Shown here: positions 17,283 to 25,847 of the stretch, one piece after another
How positions within the stretch are numbered: position 1 is the first letter of the stretch
How the letters are laid out: each line of letters opens with the position of its first letter
Notes under the pieces: model-generated
What the model was told of the DNA's origin: nothing
The model's database searches: none
Seen by the model: only the letters and a program-made list of their open reading frames with translations
Source of the DNA: CAZKAP01 sp964552195
Lineage (GTDB): Bacteria; Bacteroidota; Bacteroidia; Flavobacteriales; Flavobacteriaceae
Direction of reading: 5' to 3'
NCBI GenBank assembly: GCA_964552195.1
Contig: CAZKFM010000007.1
Span: 1 to 64,000, forward strand
Length of the DNA stretch: 64,000 nucleotides
Made by a program: the position numbers and the translations under genes

Positions 17283-19336
17283 AGCAATGGATTATATACC
17301 TGAATGTACTCTTTAGTATCGGCCTTACCACCGCACAGGATCCCGGATGGGGTCTGGGTGCAGGAAGTGAACGGGGAGAGATAGCGCAATGGACCTATGA
17401 GGTAATTTCGGTTAATGAGGACCAATTTGACCTGGTATTTAAAGCCCGTCTGACCGATGGCTGGGTGCTGTATTCCACCCGATCGGCCCCCGGCGGAAGC
17501 CTTCCGGCGGAATTCGAATATCCCGAAACCGGAATCGAATTGGTGGGTGAGATCAATGAAGGAAAAACGTATGAAAAGTTTCAGGAGGTGTTTGGTGTTA
17601 CCGAGACCTTCTTCAAGGATCAGGCGTATTTCAGGCAGCGGGTACGCCTTACGGATCTTACTGAGCGACGATTTGAAGTACAAGTTTTCTATCAGGTATG
17701 CGAAAATGATCTCTGCATAGCCCAGGACCACTCATTTGGTTTTGAGGTAATCCGGGAGGGAAATCGATCCACCATTCAGGTGAGTGCGAAAACAACGCCG
17801 ACTGCGGGTTTTGGCGATCCTCGCAAGGGTGAGGTTCCGGGATATTTTAGGCTGCGCCTGAAAGACCGGGAAATGCTCGAGCAGCCTGATGAAGGCCGCA
17901 GTGGCGGTATTGCATGGGACATATTGCTCAAAGGTCTGCTAGGTGGCCTGATCGCAGTTTTTACCCCCTGCGTACTTCCACTAGTACCCCTTACGGTCAA
18001 CTTCTTTTCCAAGAATCAGGAAGGGGAAAAATCCAATCGGTACCGTGCGTTGACCTACGCCTTCTTTATAGTAGGCATTTACCTGCTCTTCAGTCTCCCT
18101 TTTCACCTGGTACGGGGACTCGATCCCCAGCTGCTCAACAGCCTGGCGACCAACGTATGGATGAACCTGGCCTTTTTCCTGGTATTTCTGATTTTTGCCC
18201 TTTCCTTCTTCGGTTGGTTTGAGCTCAGGCTGCCAACGAGTTGGGGCATGAAGGCGGATCGGGCTGCTGATACCGCAAGTGGACCGCTGGGTATTTTTTT
18301 CATGGCCTTGACCCTGGTCATCGTTTCTTTTTCCTGTACCGGCCCCATATTAGGACTCCTCTTGGGCAGCACCGCTCTGGGCACGGGAGATGTAGCGACC
18401 AATCTGTCGTTCGGTATGCTCGGATTCGGGCTGGGTCTGGCTCTGCCATTTTCTTTGCTCAGTTTCTTCCCCGGCTGGTTGAAGCGTTTTCCCAGGTCGG
18501 GAGGCTGGATGGAGTTCATCAAGATTACCCTCGCCTTCCTTGAATTGGCCCTGGCCATCAAGTTCCTATCGAATGCCGATCTGGTGGGAAACTGGAACCT
18601 TTTGAAGCGCGAGGTATTTATTGGGCTTTGGATGCTGATTCTATTGGCTTACGGACTCTTTCTGGGTGGGGTGCTCAAGTTTCCCAGATTTAGCTTCGAA
18701 AAGGGGAGCATGAGGTGGCGCTCCACGTTGATAACACTGATAACTTTTGGCTTTCTCTATCTCGGAGGAGGGCTGTACGGTAATTCCAGCCTGAAGACCA
18801 TCAGCGGCCTGCTGCCTCCTGATTTTTACAGCCTAAAGGAAAAGTCCGGAGACTGCCCGCTTGGCCTGGATTGTTATAAGGATTTTGAAACGGGTCTGGC
18901 TATGGCTCAACGCACGGATAAGCCCCTTTTACTCGATTTTACGGGTTGGGCTTGTGCCAACTGTCGTCAGATGGAACAGTATGTTTGGAGTCGCCCCGAC
19001 ATTTTCCGGATCCTGAAGGAAGACGTTGTCTTAATCTCACTCTATACCGACGACAGAACCCGATTGTCAGAGAAGGATCAGTTCGAGATTGCCCTGGACA
19101 ACGGGCTGAATAAGCGAATTCAGACGGTGGGACAATTCTGGGGAACCTTTCAATTCCTGAATTTCGGCGCCATCTCACAACCGTACTATGTACTGTTATC
19201 CCCGGACCTGGAAGTGTTATCCCCAGCTAAACAATCGAGTGGTGCCACAGAATACCGAAACTGGCTCATATCCGGTATTGAGCGGCATCGGAAAGAATCC
19301 TTAACTTCCGCCGATACCAAACTGTTCCAACCATGA
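17279..19336 (+). CDS. DsbD-type thiol:disulfide reductase with C-terminal thioredoxin domain
   Basis: The 685-residue protein (ATG at 17279, overlapping the tilS stop) starts with a signal sequence and a DsbD-alpha-like domain (about 20-200) containing QVCENDLCIAQ. About eight TM helices follow from residue 215, with TPCVLPLVPLTV and SCTGPILGLLLG providing the two membrane cysteines. The C-terminal thioredoxin-like domain has the redox motif CANC (559-562) in FTGWACANCRQME. The family moves electrons from cytoplasmic thioredoxin to periplasmic thiol proteins such as those in cytochrome c maturation. The stop overlaps the start of the acylase gene (ATGA), so tilS, this gene and the acylase are likely cotranslated. 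Confidence 0.9.
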   Translation: MKQWIIYLNVLFSIGLTTAQDPGWGLGAGSERGEIAQWTYEVISVNEDQFDLVFKARLTDGWVLYSTRSAPGGSLPAEFEYPETGIELVGEINEGKTYEKFQEVFGVTETFFKDQAYFRQRVRLTDLTERRFEVQVFYQVCENDLCIAQDHSFGFEVIREGNRSTIQVSAKTTPTAGFGDPRKGEVPGYFRLRLKDREMLEQPDEGRSGGIAWDILLKGLLGGLIAVFTPCVLPLVPLTVNFFSKNQEGEKSNRYRALTYAFFIVGIYLLFSLPFHLVRGLDPQLLNSLATNVWMNLAFFLVFLIFALSFFGWFELRLPTSWGMKADRAADTASGPLGIFFMALTLVIVSFSCTGPILGLLLGSTALGTGDVATNLSFGMLGFGLGLALPFSLLSFFPGWLKRFPRSGGWMEFIKITLAFLELALAIKFLSNADLVGNWNLLKREVFIGLWMLILLAYGLFLGGVLKFPRFSFEKGSMRWRSTLITLITFGFLYLGGGLYGNSSLKTISGLLPPDFYSLKEKSGDCPLGLDCYKDFETGLAMAQRTDKPLLLDFTGWACANCRQMEQYVWSRPDIFRILKEDVVLISLYTDDRTRLSEKDQFEIALDNGLNKRIQTVGQFWGTFQFLNFGAISQPYYVLLSPDLEVLSPAKQSSGATEYRNWLISGIERHRKESLTSADTKLFQP

Positions 19337-21708
19337 AAAAAGGATTGCAAATTCTCGGTGGAGTCGTTCTATTCGTGCTGCTCCTGCTCTTCAGCCTGCG
19401 CGTGTATTTCACACCCTCATACCACGGAAAGGAACAGTTAACCGGCCTTGATCAGCCGGCTGAAATCATTTTCGACGGCTATGGAATACCTCACATTTAT
19501 GCCGAACAGGCCGAAGATGCCTATTATACGCTGGGGTGGGTTCACGCCAAGGAGAGGCTCTGGCAAATGGATTTGCTGCGCAGGGCCGCTTCCGGACGTC
19601 TATCCTCAGCCTTTGGAGAGGAATTCGTGACCGCGGATAAGTTTATGCTCAACCTCGGTGTAGCTGAGAATACAGAAAAATCCATTGCTGCCCTATCCGG
19701 GAATGAAGACTGGCTTAGGCTTGCACAGGCATATTTGAAAGGAATTAATGCCTACATAGAGAATGAAAAGGCTTCTCTGGAGTACGTGCTGGCCGGAATC
19801 GAACGCGAGCCGTTCGAATTGAGAGATATCTATAACTCACTTGGGTATATGGCCTTTACTTTTGCACATGCCCAGGGGGTAGACCCGCTACTCACTCACA
19901 TCTCCGACAGCCTGGGAACTCAATACCTGGAGGATCTTGCCGTTGAAACCATTCCGGGGAGCGAGCGAATTCCATCTTTTCAACCCGAAGAGGTCGCAAA
20001 ATGGGATATGGCCTACCGTCAGTTAACGGAACGGGTAGAAGCCATTCCCTCAGTACCCTTTACTGGAAGCAATAGCTGGGTAATCGGGCCGGACCGAACC
20101 GAAACCGGAGCGGTCATATTGGCGAACGATCCGCACATGAAGTTTGCTCAGCCGGCGGTTTGGTACGAATCCCACCTGAGTTATCCGGGCTATGAGACCT
20201 ATGGATTTTACATCACCGGCATACCGTTCCCCCTGTTGCACCACAATCGCATCAAGGCGAATGGCCTGACCATGTTTGTCAATGACGACTTCGACTTTTA
20301 TGCTATTGACCTTGACCCGGCGGATGCCAGTCGATATCTGACTGAGCAGGGCCCGCAGCCCTTCGAACAGCTTCCTCATACCATAGGAGTTAAAGGAAAG
20401 GAGTCCGTTTCCTTTAAGTTAAAACGCAGCCATTTAGGAATGGTGCTGGACCGGGAGATCGATTCTACCCTCGGTCGACCCATGGCACTACACTGGGTAT
20501 TTACCGACAAGCTCAATGAACTGCCGGATGTTCTCTACCAACTCAATTACGCCAATACGCTTAGAGATTTCAGGGAATCGCTGAGGAACCTGCACGCTCC
20601 GGGGCTGAACGTAATGTACGGCGACAGTGCCGGCAATTACGCCTGGTTCGCTACGGCTCATCTCTACGACCTTGACGGCAGTCCATCCACCAAACAGGTA
20701 TTGGATACACAGCAGCGTGTCCGACATACCGGAAATAAACTCAGTTTCGATAAAAACCCACAGGCCATAAACCCTCCTTCAGCTTATGTGTATTCGGCCA
20801 ATAATGCACCTGAATCCGATTCGCTCTACATACCCGGATACTATCTGCCTGAAAATCGCGCGGGACGAATCGTTGAGTTGTTGGAAAAGGAAGATCGTTG
20901 GACCACAGAGAAAACCGAAGAAATGCTTCTGGATGTATCCTCTATCATAGATAGGGATATGTGCCGATTTATGATCGGTCTTCTGAACAGGGATGCTCTC
21001 AATGCGGATCAGCAGGCATGGGTAGCACAATTGGCTGAATGGGACGGGCACTATCGGCTCGAACAATCCGAACCGGGTTTTTTTCACCAATGGGTGTACG
21101 CACTTATTCGTCTGGGAATGGAGGACGAAATGGGAGAGGAGCGTTTCAAAGGTTTTCTGGAGACTCACCTTTTTAAAAGAAGCCTCAGGCCACTTATCGA
21201 GAACGGGGAGTCCATCTGGTGGGATAGCATCGATACTGCGGAAAAGGAAAACCGGGATGAGCTCGTTCAGCGGGCATTCGTCCAGGCATGGGATCTGATG
21301 AATGAGCACCACGGCCGACCGTCCCAGTGGTCCTGGGGAGATATGCATACCCTTACCCATAATCATCCCCTGGGAAAGGTGCCCATTTTTGGGAAATTGT
21401 GGAATGTTAAAGCGGGTCCAGTGGAGGGGAGCAGGGAGGTGATTAACAACCTCATGTTTGACTACCTTGGAGAACCCTCATTCCGGGTAAAAGCGGGTCC
21501 TTCGACCCGGCGGATTGTCGATTTCTCCGACCTGGACAAGAGCCGGGCCGTTTTACCGACGGGTCAGTCCGGCAACCCTTTCAGTCCCTTTTATAAGGAT
21601 CAGAAAGATCTTTATGTTACCGGGGGATACCGGCCCATGCTGATCGATTCCATTCGTATCCGTCAGAATCAAAAGGGGCATATTCGACTTTTCCCTTCAG
21701 GCAGGTAA
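19333..21708 (+). CDS. Penicillin acylase family N-terminal-nucleophile amidase
   Basis: The 791-residue protein is anchored or exported by a hydrophobic N-terminus (about 5-25). It matches the S45 penicillin amidase family: GYGIPHIYAEQAEDAYYTLG and HAKERLWQMDLLRR in the A chain, then the processing site GSNSW with nucleophile Ser246 and WVIGPDRTETGAVILANDPH. Late family features are RPSQWSWGDMHTLTHNHPLG and FSDLDKSRAVLPTGQSG. Members hydrolyse amides of fatty or aromatic acids, including beta-lactam side chains and acyl-homoserine lactones; the true substrate is unknown. It is the last of three ATGA-coupled genes. Confidence 0.9.
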   Translation: MKKGLQILGGVVLFVLLLLFSLRVYFTPSYHGKEQLTGLDQPAEIIFDGYGIPHIYAEQAEDAYYTLGWVHAKERLWQMDLLRRAASGRLSSAFGEEFVTADKFMLNLGVAENTEKSIAALSGNEDWLRLAQAYLKGINAYIENEKASLEYVLAGIEREPFELRDIYNSLGYMAFTFAHAQGVDPLLTHISDSLGTQYLEDLAVETIPGSERIPSFQPEEVAKWDMAYRQLTERVEAIPSVPFTGSNSWVIGPDRTETGAVILANDPHMKFAQPAVWYESHLSYPGYETYGFYITGIPFPLLHHNRIKANGLTMFVNDDFDFYAIDLDPADASRYLTEQGPQPFEQLPHTIGVKGKESVSFKLKRSHLGMVLDREIDSTLGRPMALHWVFTDKLNELPDVLYQLNYANTLRDFRESLRNLHAPGLNVMYGDSAGNYAWFATAHLYDLDGSPSTKQVLDTQQRVRHTGNKLSFDKNPQAINPPSAYVYSANNAPESDSLYIPGYYLPENRAGRIVELLEKEDRWTTEKTEEMLLDVSSIIDRDMCRFMIGLLNRDALNADQQAWVAQLAEWDGHYRLEQSEPGFFHQWVYALIRLGMEDEMGEERFKGFLETHLFKRSLRPLIENGESIWWDSIDTAEKENRDELVQRAFVQAWDLMNEHHGRPSQWSWGDMHTLTHNHPLGKVPIFGKLWNVKAGPVEGSREVINNLMFDYLGEPSFRVKAGPSTRRIVDFSDLDKSRAVLPTGQSGNPFSPFYKDQKDLYVTGGYRPMLIDSIRIRQNQKGHIRLFPSGR

Positions 21709-21762
21709 ACTGCAGGAAAGTTTCGTCCTGCGGATGTAGTTTCGACGCATCAAAACCGAAGC

Positions 21763-23277
21763 TTGAAATTAACCCGTGTAGACAGTCTGGGCCTCTACGG
21801 CATGGAAGCTGTTATCGTTGCTATTGAGATAGGAATAGGTCCCGGATACGGGTTTCGGATCATTGGTCGCGCCGATTCAGCCGTACGGGAGAGCTACCAC
21901 CGGGTCCGTTCCGCCCTGGCCTCCTGTGGCAAGAAATTCCCGGGAAACAAGATGGTTGTCAGCATGGGACCTGCACACCTGCGAAAGGCAGGATCCTCCT
22001 TTGATCTGGCCATAGCCATCGGAGTGCTGCTGGCATCTGCCCAAGTCCAGCCTAAGGATGGACAGGAATACCTGTTTCTGGGGGAGTTATCCATGGATGG
22101 CGGGTTAAAGCCCGTACAAGGGCTGTTGGCATGTCTGGCCAGTGCCAGTGAGCAGGGTTGCGGCCCGATTATCATACCCGAGTGTCAATTGCCAGAGGCC
22201 TCTTTGGTCCCCGGATTACAGGTTTTTGGGGCAGGTCATTTATCCGAGGTCATGGAATTCCTGCAAGGGATAGGCCAATTGAGATCACCACAGCCGTCCC
22301 TAATCGGTTCTGCTGAAGACGGCAATCTACCCGTACAGGAACTCAGTGACGTTAGGGGCCAGTTCCTCGGAAAACGGGCCCTGGAGATAGCCGCTGCTGG
22401 CGGCCATCATCTGATCCTCCTGGGTAAGGAGGGCATAGGCAAGACTTTATTGGCGGAACGCCTTCCACATCTGCTGCCGCCCTTGAATGAAATGGAAATG
22501 TTGGAAGTGGCCAGGATGTTCAGTATAGCCGGGAAAAGCCGGCCAGTGAATTCGGGTTTTCAACGCCCTTTTCGCAGGCCACACCATACCATTGGACGAG
22601 CTGCATTTCTTGGTGGCGGGTCCTTGCCGCTGCCTGGTGAGGTTACGCTGGCGCATCACGGGATACTGTTTCTGGACGAAATGCAGTTGTTCCGCAAGGA
22701 AATACTCAATATGCTGAGGATTCCGCTGGAAGAAGGCAGGATTCGTCTGAACCGCTTGCACTACAATGGGGAATACCCCTGTAACTTCCTTTTGGTAGGT
22801 AGTGCCAATTACTGTAGTACGGATCAGGGAAACGGCACCTCCGAGCAAAAGAGGGACCGAGAGAGTGTGCTGTTCAGTCCGGTGCTCGACCGTATTGACC
22901 TGCAGGTGATTCTGAGTGAATACGTTCCCAACTCAGAGACAGAGAGGGGGCCGAGTACCCGGGAAGTCAGAAATCGGGTTATGGCTTGCCGACGGATTCA
23001 GGAACAGCGATTCCAGAATCGTTCCGATGTGGGTGTTAATGGCCGGATACCCTTCGAATACCTGGATTACTACTGCCCATTGGGGGAAAATGAACAGCGG
23101 TTTCTGGAAACGGTAGCTCGTCGGATGGGGTTTTCAGCCAGGGCCAGAGACCGCATGCTCAGGGTTTCACGGACTATAGCCGATTTGGACGGAAAAGAGC
23201 ACATAGGAATAAAACACCTCGCGGAAGCCGTTCAGTTCCGAAATCTGGATCGTAAGGATGAAGTTAAATTACCTTGA
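21763..23277 (+). CDS. comM: YifB/ComM-type Mg-chelatase-like AAA ATPase, cysteine-poor variant
   Basis: The 504-residue protein starts at TTG. Residues 1-180 form the Lon-like ChlI domain (AVIVAIEIGIGPGYGFRIIG, then VSMGPAHLRKAGSSFDLAIA). The AAA+ core has Walker A GKEGIGKT near 220, HHTIGRAAFLGGGS, Walker B GILFLDEM and the arginine-finger segment SPVLDRIDLQV. The C-terminal helical part is FSARARDRMLRVSRTIADL. ComM extends branch migration during natural transformation. The usual cysteine-rich insertion (NPCPCG...CxC) is replaced by SANYCSTDQGNGTS, so a zinc knuckle is unlikely. The gene tail overlaps the convergent gene by 14 bp. Confidence 0.9.
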   Translation: MKLTRVDSLGLYGMEAVIVAIEIGIGPGYGFRIIGRADSAVRESYHRVRSALASCGKKFPGNKMVVSMGPAHLRKAGSSFDLAIAIGVLLASAQVQPKDGQEYLFLGELSMDGGLKPVQGLLACLASASEQGCGPIIIPECQLPEASLVPGLQVFGAGHLSEVMEFLQGIGQLRSPQPSLIGSAEDGNLPVQELSDVRGQFLGKRALEIAAAGGHHLILLGKEGIGKTLLAERLPHLLPPLNEMEMLEVARMFSIAGKSRPVNSGFQRPFRRPHHTIGRAAFLGGGSLPLPGEVTLAHHGILFLDEMQLFRKEILNMLRIPLEEGRIRLNRLHYNGEYPCNFLLVGSANYCSTDQGNGTSEQKRDRESVLFSPVLDRIDLQVILSEYVPNSETERGPSTREVRNRVMACRRIQEQRFQNRSDVGVNGRIPFEYLDYYCPLGENEQRFLETVARRMGFSARARDRMLRVSRTIADLDGKEHIGIKHLAEAVQFRNLDRKDEVKLP

Positions 23278-23707
23278 CATGTTGTCGCAGGCCTTCGATG
23301 ATGCCAAGTATGTTTTCCACGGTTTCCTCCAGGCGGTAGCGGATGGCAACCTTAGGGATTCGTATGGTAGTAAATCCTTTCTTGAACGAATGCATGGCTT
23401 CGTTCAATTCCCGAATGGCTTGATTGGGAGTAATCAGTTGTTCTTCGATGTCTACTTCTATATTCAGTTTCACTCTGGAAAAGGCGATGTCTACGGACTT
23501 TTGACCATCCCACCACTCAAGCATGGGCCGGGCGCCTGCCTCCTTTAGAGCATAGAATAGTTGGATAGCCTCTATGGGGGTATTGCGGTCTTGAATGATC
23601 CGCTCCATCAGCTTGTTGTGGTGCTCGCACAACTCGACACCGAGTAATTCCATGGATCGCCTGTGTTCTTCGTATCCTATAGGGGTATCACAATCTTTGC
23701 AGGTCAT
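23264..23707 (-). CDS. Unrecognised 147-residue protein with Cys/His motif and PD-(D/E)XK-like core
   Basis: I do not recognise an exact family. The N-terminus holds CKDC (Cys3, Cys6) and LCEHH (Cys27, His29, His30), which could bind zinc. From residue 43 the pattern TPIEAIQLFYALKEAG, then VDIAF (Asp73), then LNIEVDIEEQ (Glu84, Asp86), then KGFTTIRIP and a final helix resembles the Vsr/DUF559 version of the restriction-endonuclease fold: a helix with E, then D, then E-x-(K/D). That would make it a small nuclease or a non-catalytic relative. It is a single gene convergent with comM; the 14-bp overlap may be incidental. No promoter box is visible. Confidence 0.6.
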   Translation of the reverse strand: MTCKDCDTPIGYEEHRRSMELLGVELCEHHNKLMERIIQDRNTPIEAIQLFYALKEAGARPMLEWWDGQKSVDIAFSRVKLNIEVDIEEQLITPNQAIRELNEAMHSFKKGFTTIRIPKVAIRYRLEETVENILGIIEGLRQHVKVI

Positions 23708-24133
23708 GATGCATAAGTTAGTTAAGCAATAGCAAGGTTTGGGACTGTAATAACTGCGTTCGGTCTGCCTATCGTATATACATTCGGTGAGCGGCAGCTG
23801 CTTTTAGACGAACCGCATAAGTGCGGTAAATTCATCGTTGAATGCTAACCGATCCGCCTGCTATCCGCCATTGATCGATTTTGCCCTTTGGAAACGGGGC
23901 GCAGAAAGGTTTTTTTGATTTGCCCGTGAAACGGTTTGAATATTGTATTCGTACGGGATGTAATAATCACATAAACAAGATATTATGAATTCATTGTTCA
24001 TTTTGGGCTTTAGAGGATAATTCACTACCTGTTTCCCATGGGCCGTAGTTTTCTATTCTTTGTGAGTTCGAATTCAACTCAGATCGGGAGTGATGAGTTT
24101 AGCTTTGCAGATCGAGGATTAGATATTTTGAGT
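23708..24133. other. Intergenic region upstream of the ilv operon
   Basis: 426 bp between the divergent 23264-23707 gene and ilvD. It contains a perfect small hairpin ACCGCA-TAAG-TGCGGT (23812-23827) without a T run, an 11-codon ORF at 23985-24020 (MNSLFILGFRG), and a TAGCTTTG -7 box at 24100-24107. The ilvD frame is open upstream to an ATG at 24038, but that lies before the -7 box and before the family start. No other gene is seen. Confidence 0.5.
24100..24107 (+). promoter_or_regulatory. -7 box TAGCTTTG for the ilv operon
   Basis: Perfect TAnnTTTG, 26 bp before the chosen ilvD ATG at 24134, giving a leader of roughly 20 nt. There is no TTG at the ideal -33 distance. Confidence 0.45.
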
Positions 24134-25837
24134 ATGCGCCCATTAAATTCATATAGCCGAAGAATTACCCAGGATCCTAGCCAACCTGGATCGCAGGCCA
24201 TGCTTTACGCCCTGGGACTTAAGCCCGAAGACCTCAAAAAGCCCTTTGTGGGCATAGGCAGTACAGGTTACGAGGGAAATCCCTGTAATATGCACCTGAA
24301 CGCGTTGTCTGCGGATATACGCGATCGCATAAATGACGAAGACCTGGTAGGGCTGGTATTTAATACCATAGGAGTTAGCGATGGGATATCCATGGGGACC
24401 CAAGGAATGCGCTATTCCCTTCCATCCCGTGATATCATAGCTGACTCCATGGAAACGGTGGTACAGGCCATGAGCTATGACGCCCTGGTGGCCGTAGTGG
24501 GTTGTGATAAGAATATGCCCGGTGCCCTTATGGGTATGATTCGGTTAAACCGTCCCGGATTGATGGTATACGGCGGCACCATAGCTCCCGGTTGTCATCG
24601 GGGTGAAAAACTGGACATCGTTTCGGCCTTCGAGGCCTGGGGGGCGCATGTATCCGGCAGCCTCCCGGACGAGGAATATCAACAGATCATTCAGAAGGCC
24701 TGTCCAGGTGCCGGGGCCTGTGGCGGAATGTACACAGCAAATACCATGGCATCTGCCATAGAAGCCATGGGAATGTGTCTACCGTATAATGCATCCAATC
24801 CGGCGGTGGGTGCGGCCAAGCAGGACGAGGCCACCCGGATCGCCAAAGCGGTGCGGACCCTGCTTGAAAACGACCTGAAACCTCTGGATATCATCACACG
24901 TGAATCCTTTTTGAATGCGATTCGATTAATTACGGTCCTCGGGGGTTCTACCAATGCAGTGCTCCACCTGCTGGCCATTGCACATACTGCACGAATACCA
25001 CTCGACCTGGACGACTTTCAGAAAATTAGTGATCAGGTTCCCTTCCTTGCGGATCTAAAGCCCAGCGGAACCTATCTGATGGAGGATCTTCATGAAGCGG
25101 GGGGTGTACCCGCCGTCCTCAAGTTTATGCTTCAGGAAGGGCTGCTGGATGGCTCTTGCCGCACCATATCCGGCCGCACACTGGAGGAAGAGCTTGAAGA
25201 TGTCCCGGAACTGACCTCAGGACAGCGGGTGATCCACGACACGAGTAAGCCCATAAAGGAATCCGGTCACATACGCATATTGTATGGCAACCTCGCACCG
25301 GAAGGTGCGGTAGCCAAAATAACCGGTAAGGAAGGGCTCTCATTTACAGGCAGAGCACGTGTTTTCAACGGTGAATTCGAGGCCAATCAGGGGATCAGTG
25401 AAGGTAAGGTCCAGAAGGGTGATGTGGTGGTTATCCGGTACGAAGGACCTAAGGGTGGGCCTGGTATGCCTGAAATGCTCAAGCCCACCGCGGCCATCAT
25501 GGGAGCGGGTCTGGGAAAAGACGTTGCCCTGATTACCGATGGTCGTTTTTCGGGAGGAACCCACGGTTTTGTGGTAGGACATATTACTCCGGAAGCACAA
25601 ATAGGAGGACTCCTGGCCGTAGTGGAGGACGGGGACGAAATTGAAATCGACGCAAAGGCCAATCGCATAGAACTCCTGGTACCCCAGGACGAACTGATGA
25701 GACGGAAAAGCCGCTGGAAGGAGCCTGCCCTTAAGGTGCGATCGGGCAGCCTGTACAAATATGCAAGCCTTGTAAGTCAGGCTTCCAAGGGCTGCGTTAC
25801 CGACGCGGTCAAGTGGAACCGGATGACGGTTCAGTAA
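24134..25837 (+). CDS. ilvD: Dihydroxy-acid dehydratase
   Basis: The 567-residue iron-sulfur enzyme dehydrates 2,3-dihydroxy-isovalerate and -methylvalerate to the 2-oxoacids, the third common step of valine and isoleucine synthesis. Family signatures are CDKNMPGALMGMIRLN and PGAGACGGMYTANTMASAIEAMG, which carry cluster cysteines, and the late LITDGRFSGGTHGFVVGH. A longer frame from 24038 adds 32 residues with no family likeness and precedes the -7 box, so I chose MRPLNSYSRRIT at 24134. It heads the tightly packed ilvD-ilvB-ilvN-ilvC operon; ilvB starts 10 nt after its stop. Confidence 0.96.
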   Translation: MRPLNSYSRRITQDPSQPGSQAMLYALGLKPEDLKKPFVGIGSTGYEGNPCNMHLNALSADIRDRINDEDLVGLVFNTIGVSDGISMGTQGMRYSLPSRDIIADSMETVVQAMSYDALVAVVGCDKNMPGALMGMIRLNRPGLMVYGGTIAPGCHRGEKLDIVSAFEAWGAHVSGSLPDEEYQQIIQKACPGAGACGGMYTANTMASAIEAMGMCLPYNASNPAVGAAKQDEATRIAKAVRTLLENDLKPLDIITRESFLNAIRLITVLGGSTNAVLHLLAIAHTARIPLDLDDFQKISDQVPFLADLKPSGTYLMEDLHEAGGVPAVLKFMLQEGLLDGSCRTISGRTLEEELEDVPELTSGQRVIHDTSKPIKESGHIRILYGNLAPEGAVAKITGKEGLSFTGRARVFNGEFEANQGISEGKVQKGDVVVIRYEGPKGGPGMPEMLKPTAAIMGAGLGKDVALITDGRFSGGTHGFVVGHITPEAQIGGLLAVVEDGDEIEIDAKANRIELLVPQDELMRRKSRWKEPALKVRSGSLYKYASLVSQASKGCVTDAVKWNRMTVQ

Positions 25838-25847
25838 AACCAACGCT

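Noticed and set aside
21712..21731. Hairpin GCAGGA/TCCTGC between the acylase and comM genes as a terminator
   Set aside because: Not followed by a T run; could be chance in a short gap.
23812..23827. Hairpin ACCGCA-TAAG-TGCGGT as a terminator
   Set aside because: No T run on either strand; stem is only 6 bp.
24038..24133. N-terminal extension of ilvD from an upstream ATG
   Set aside because: The 32 extra residues do not match the family and lie across the likely promoter.
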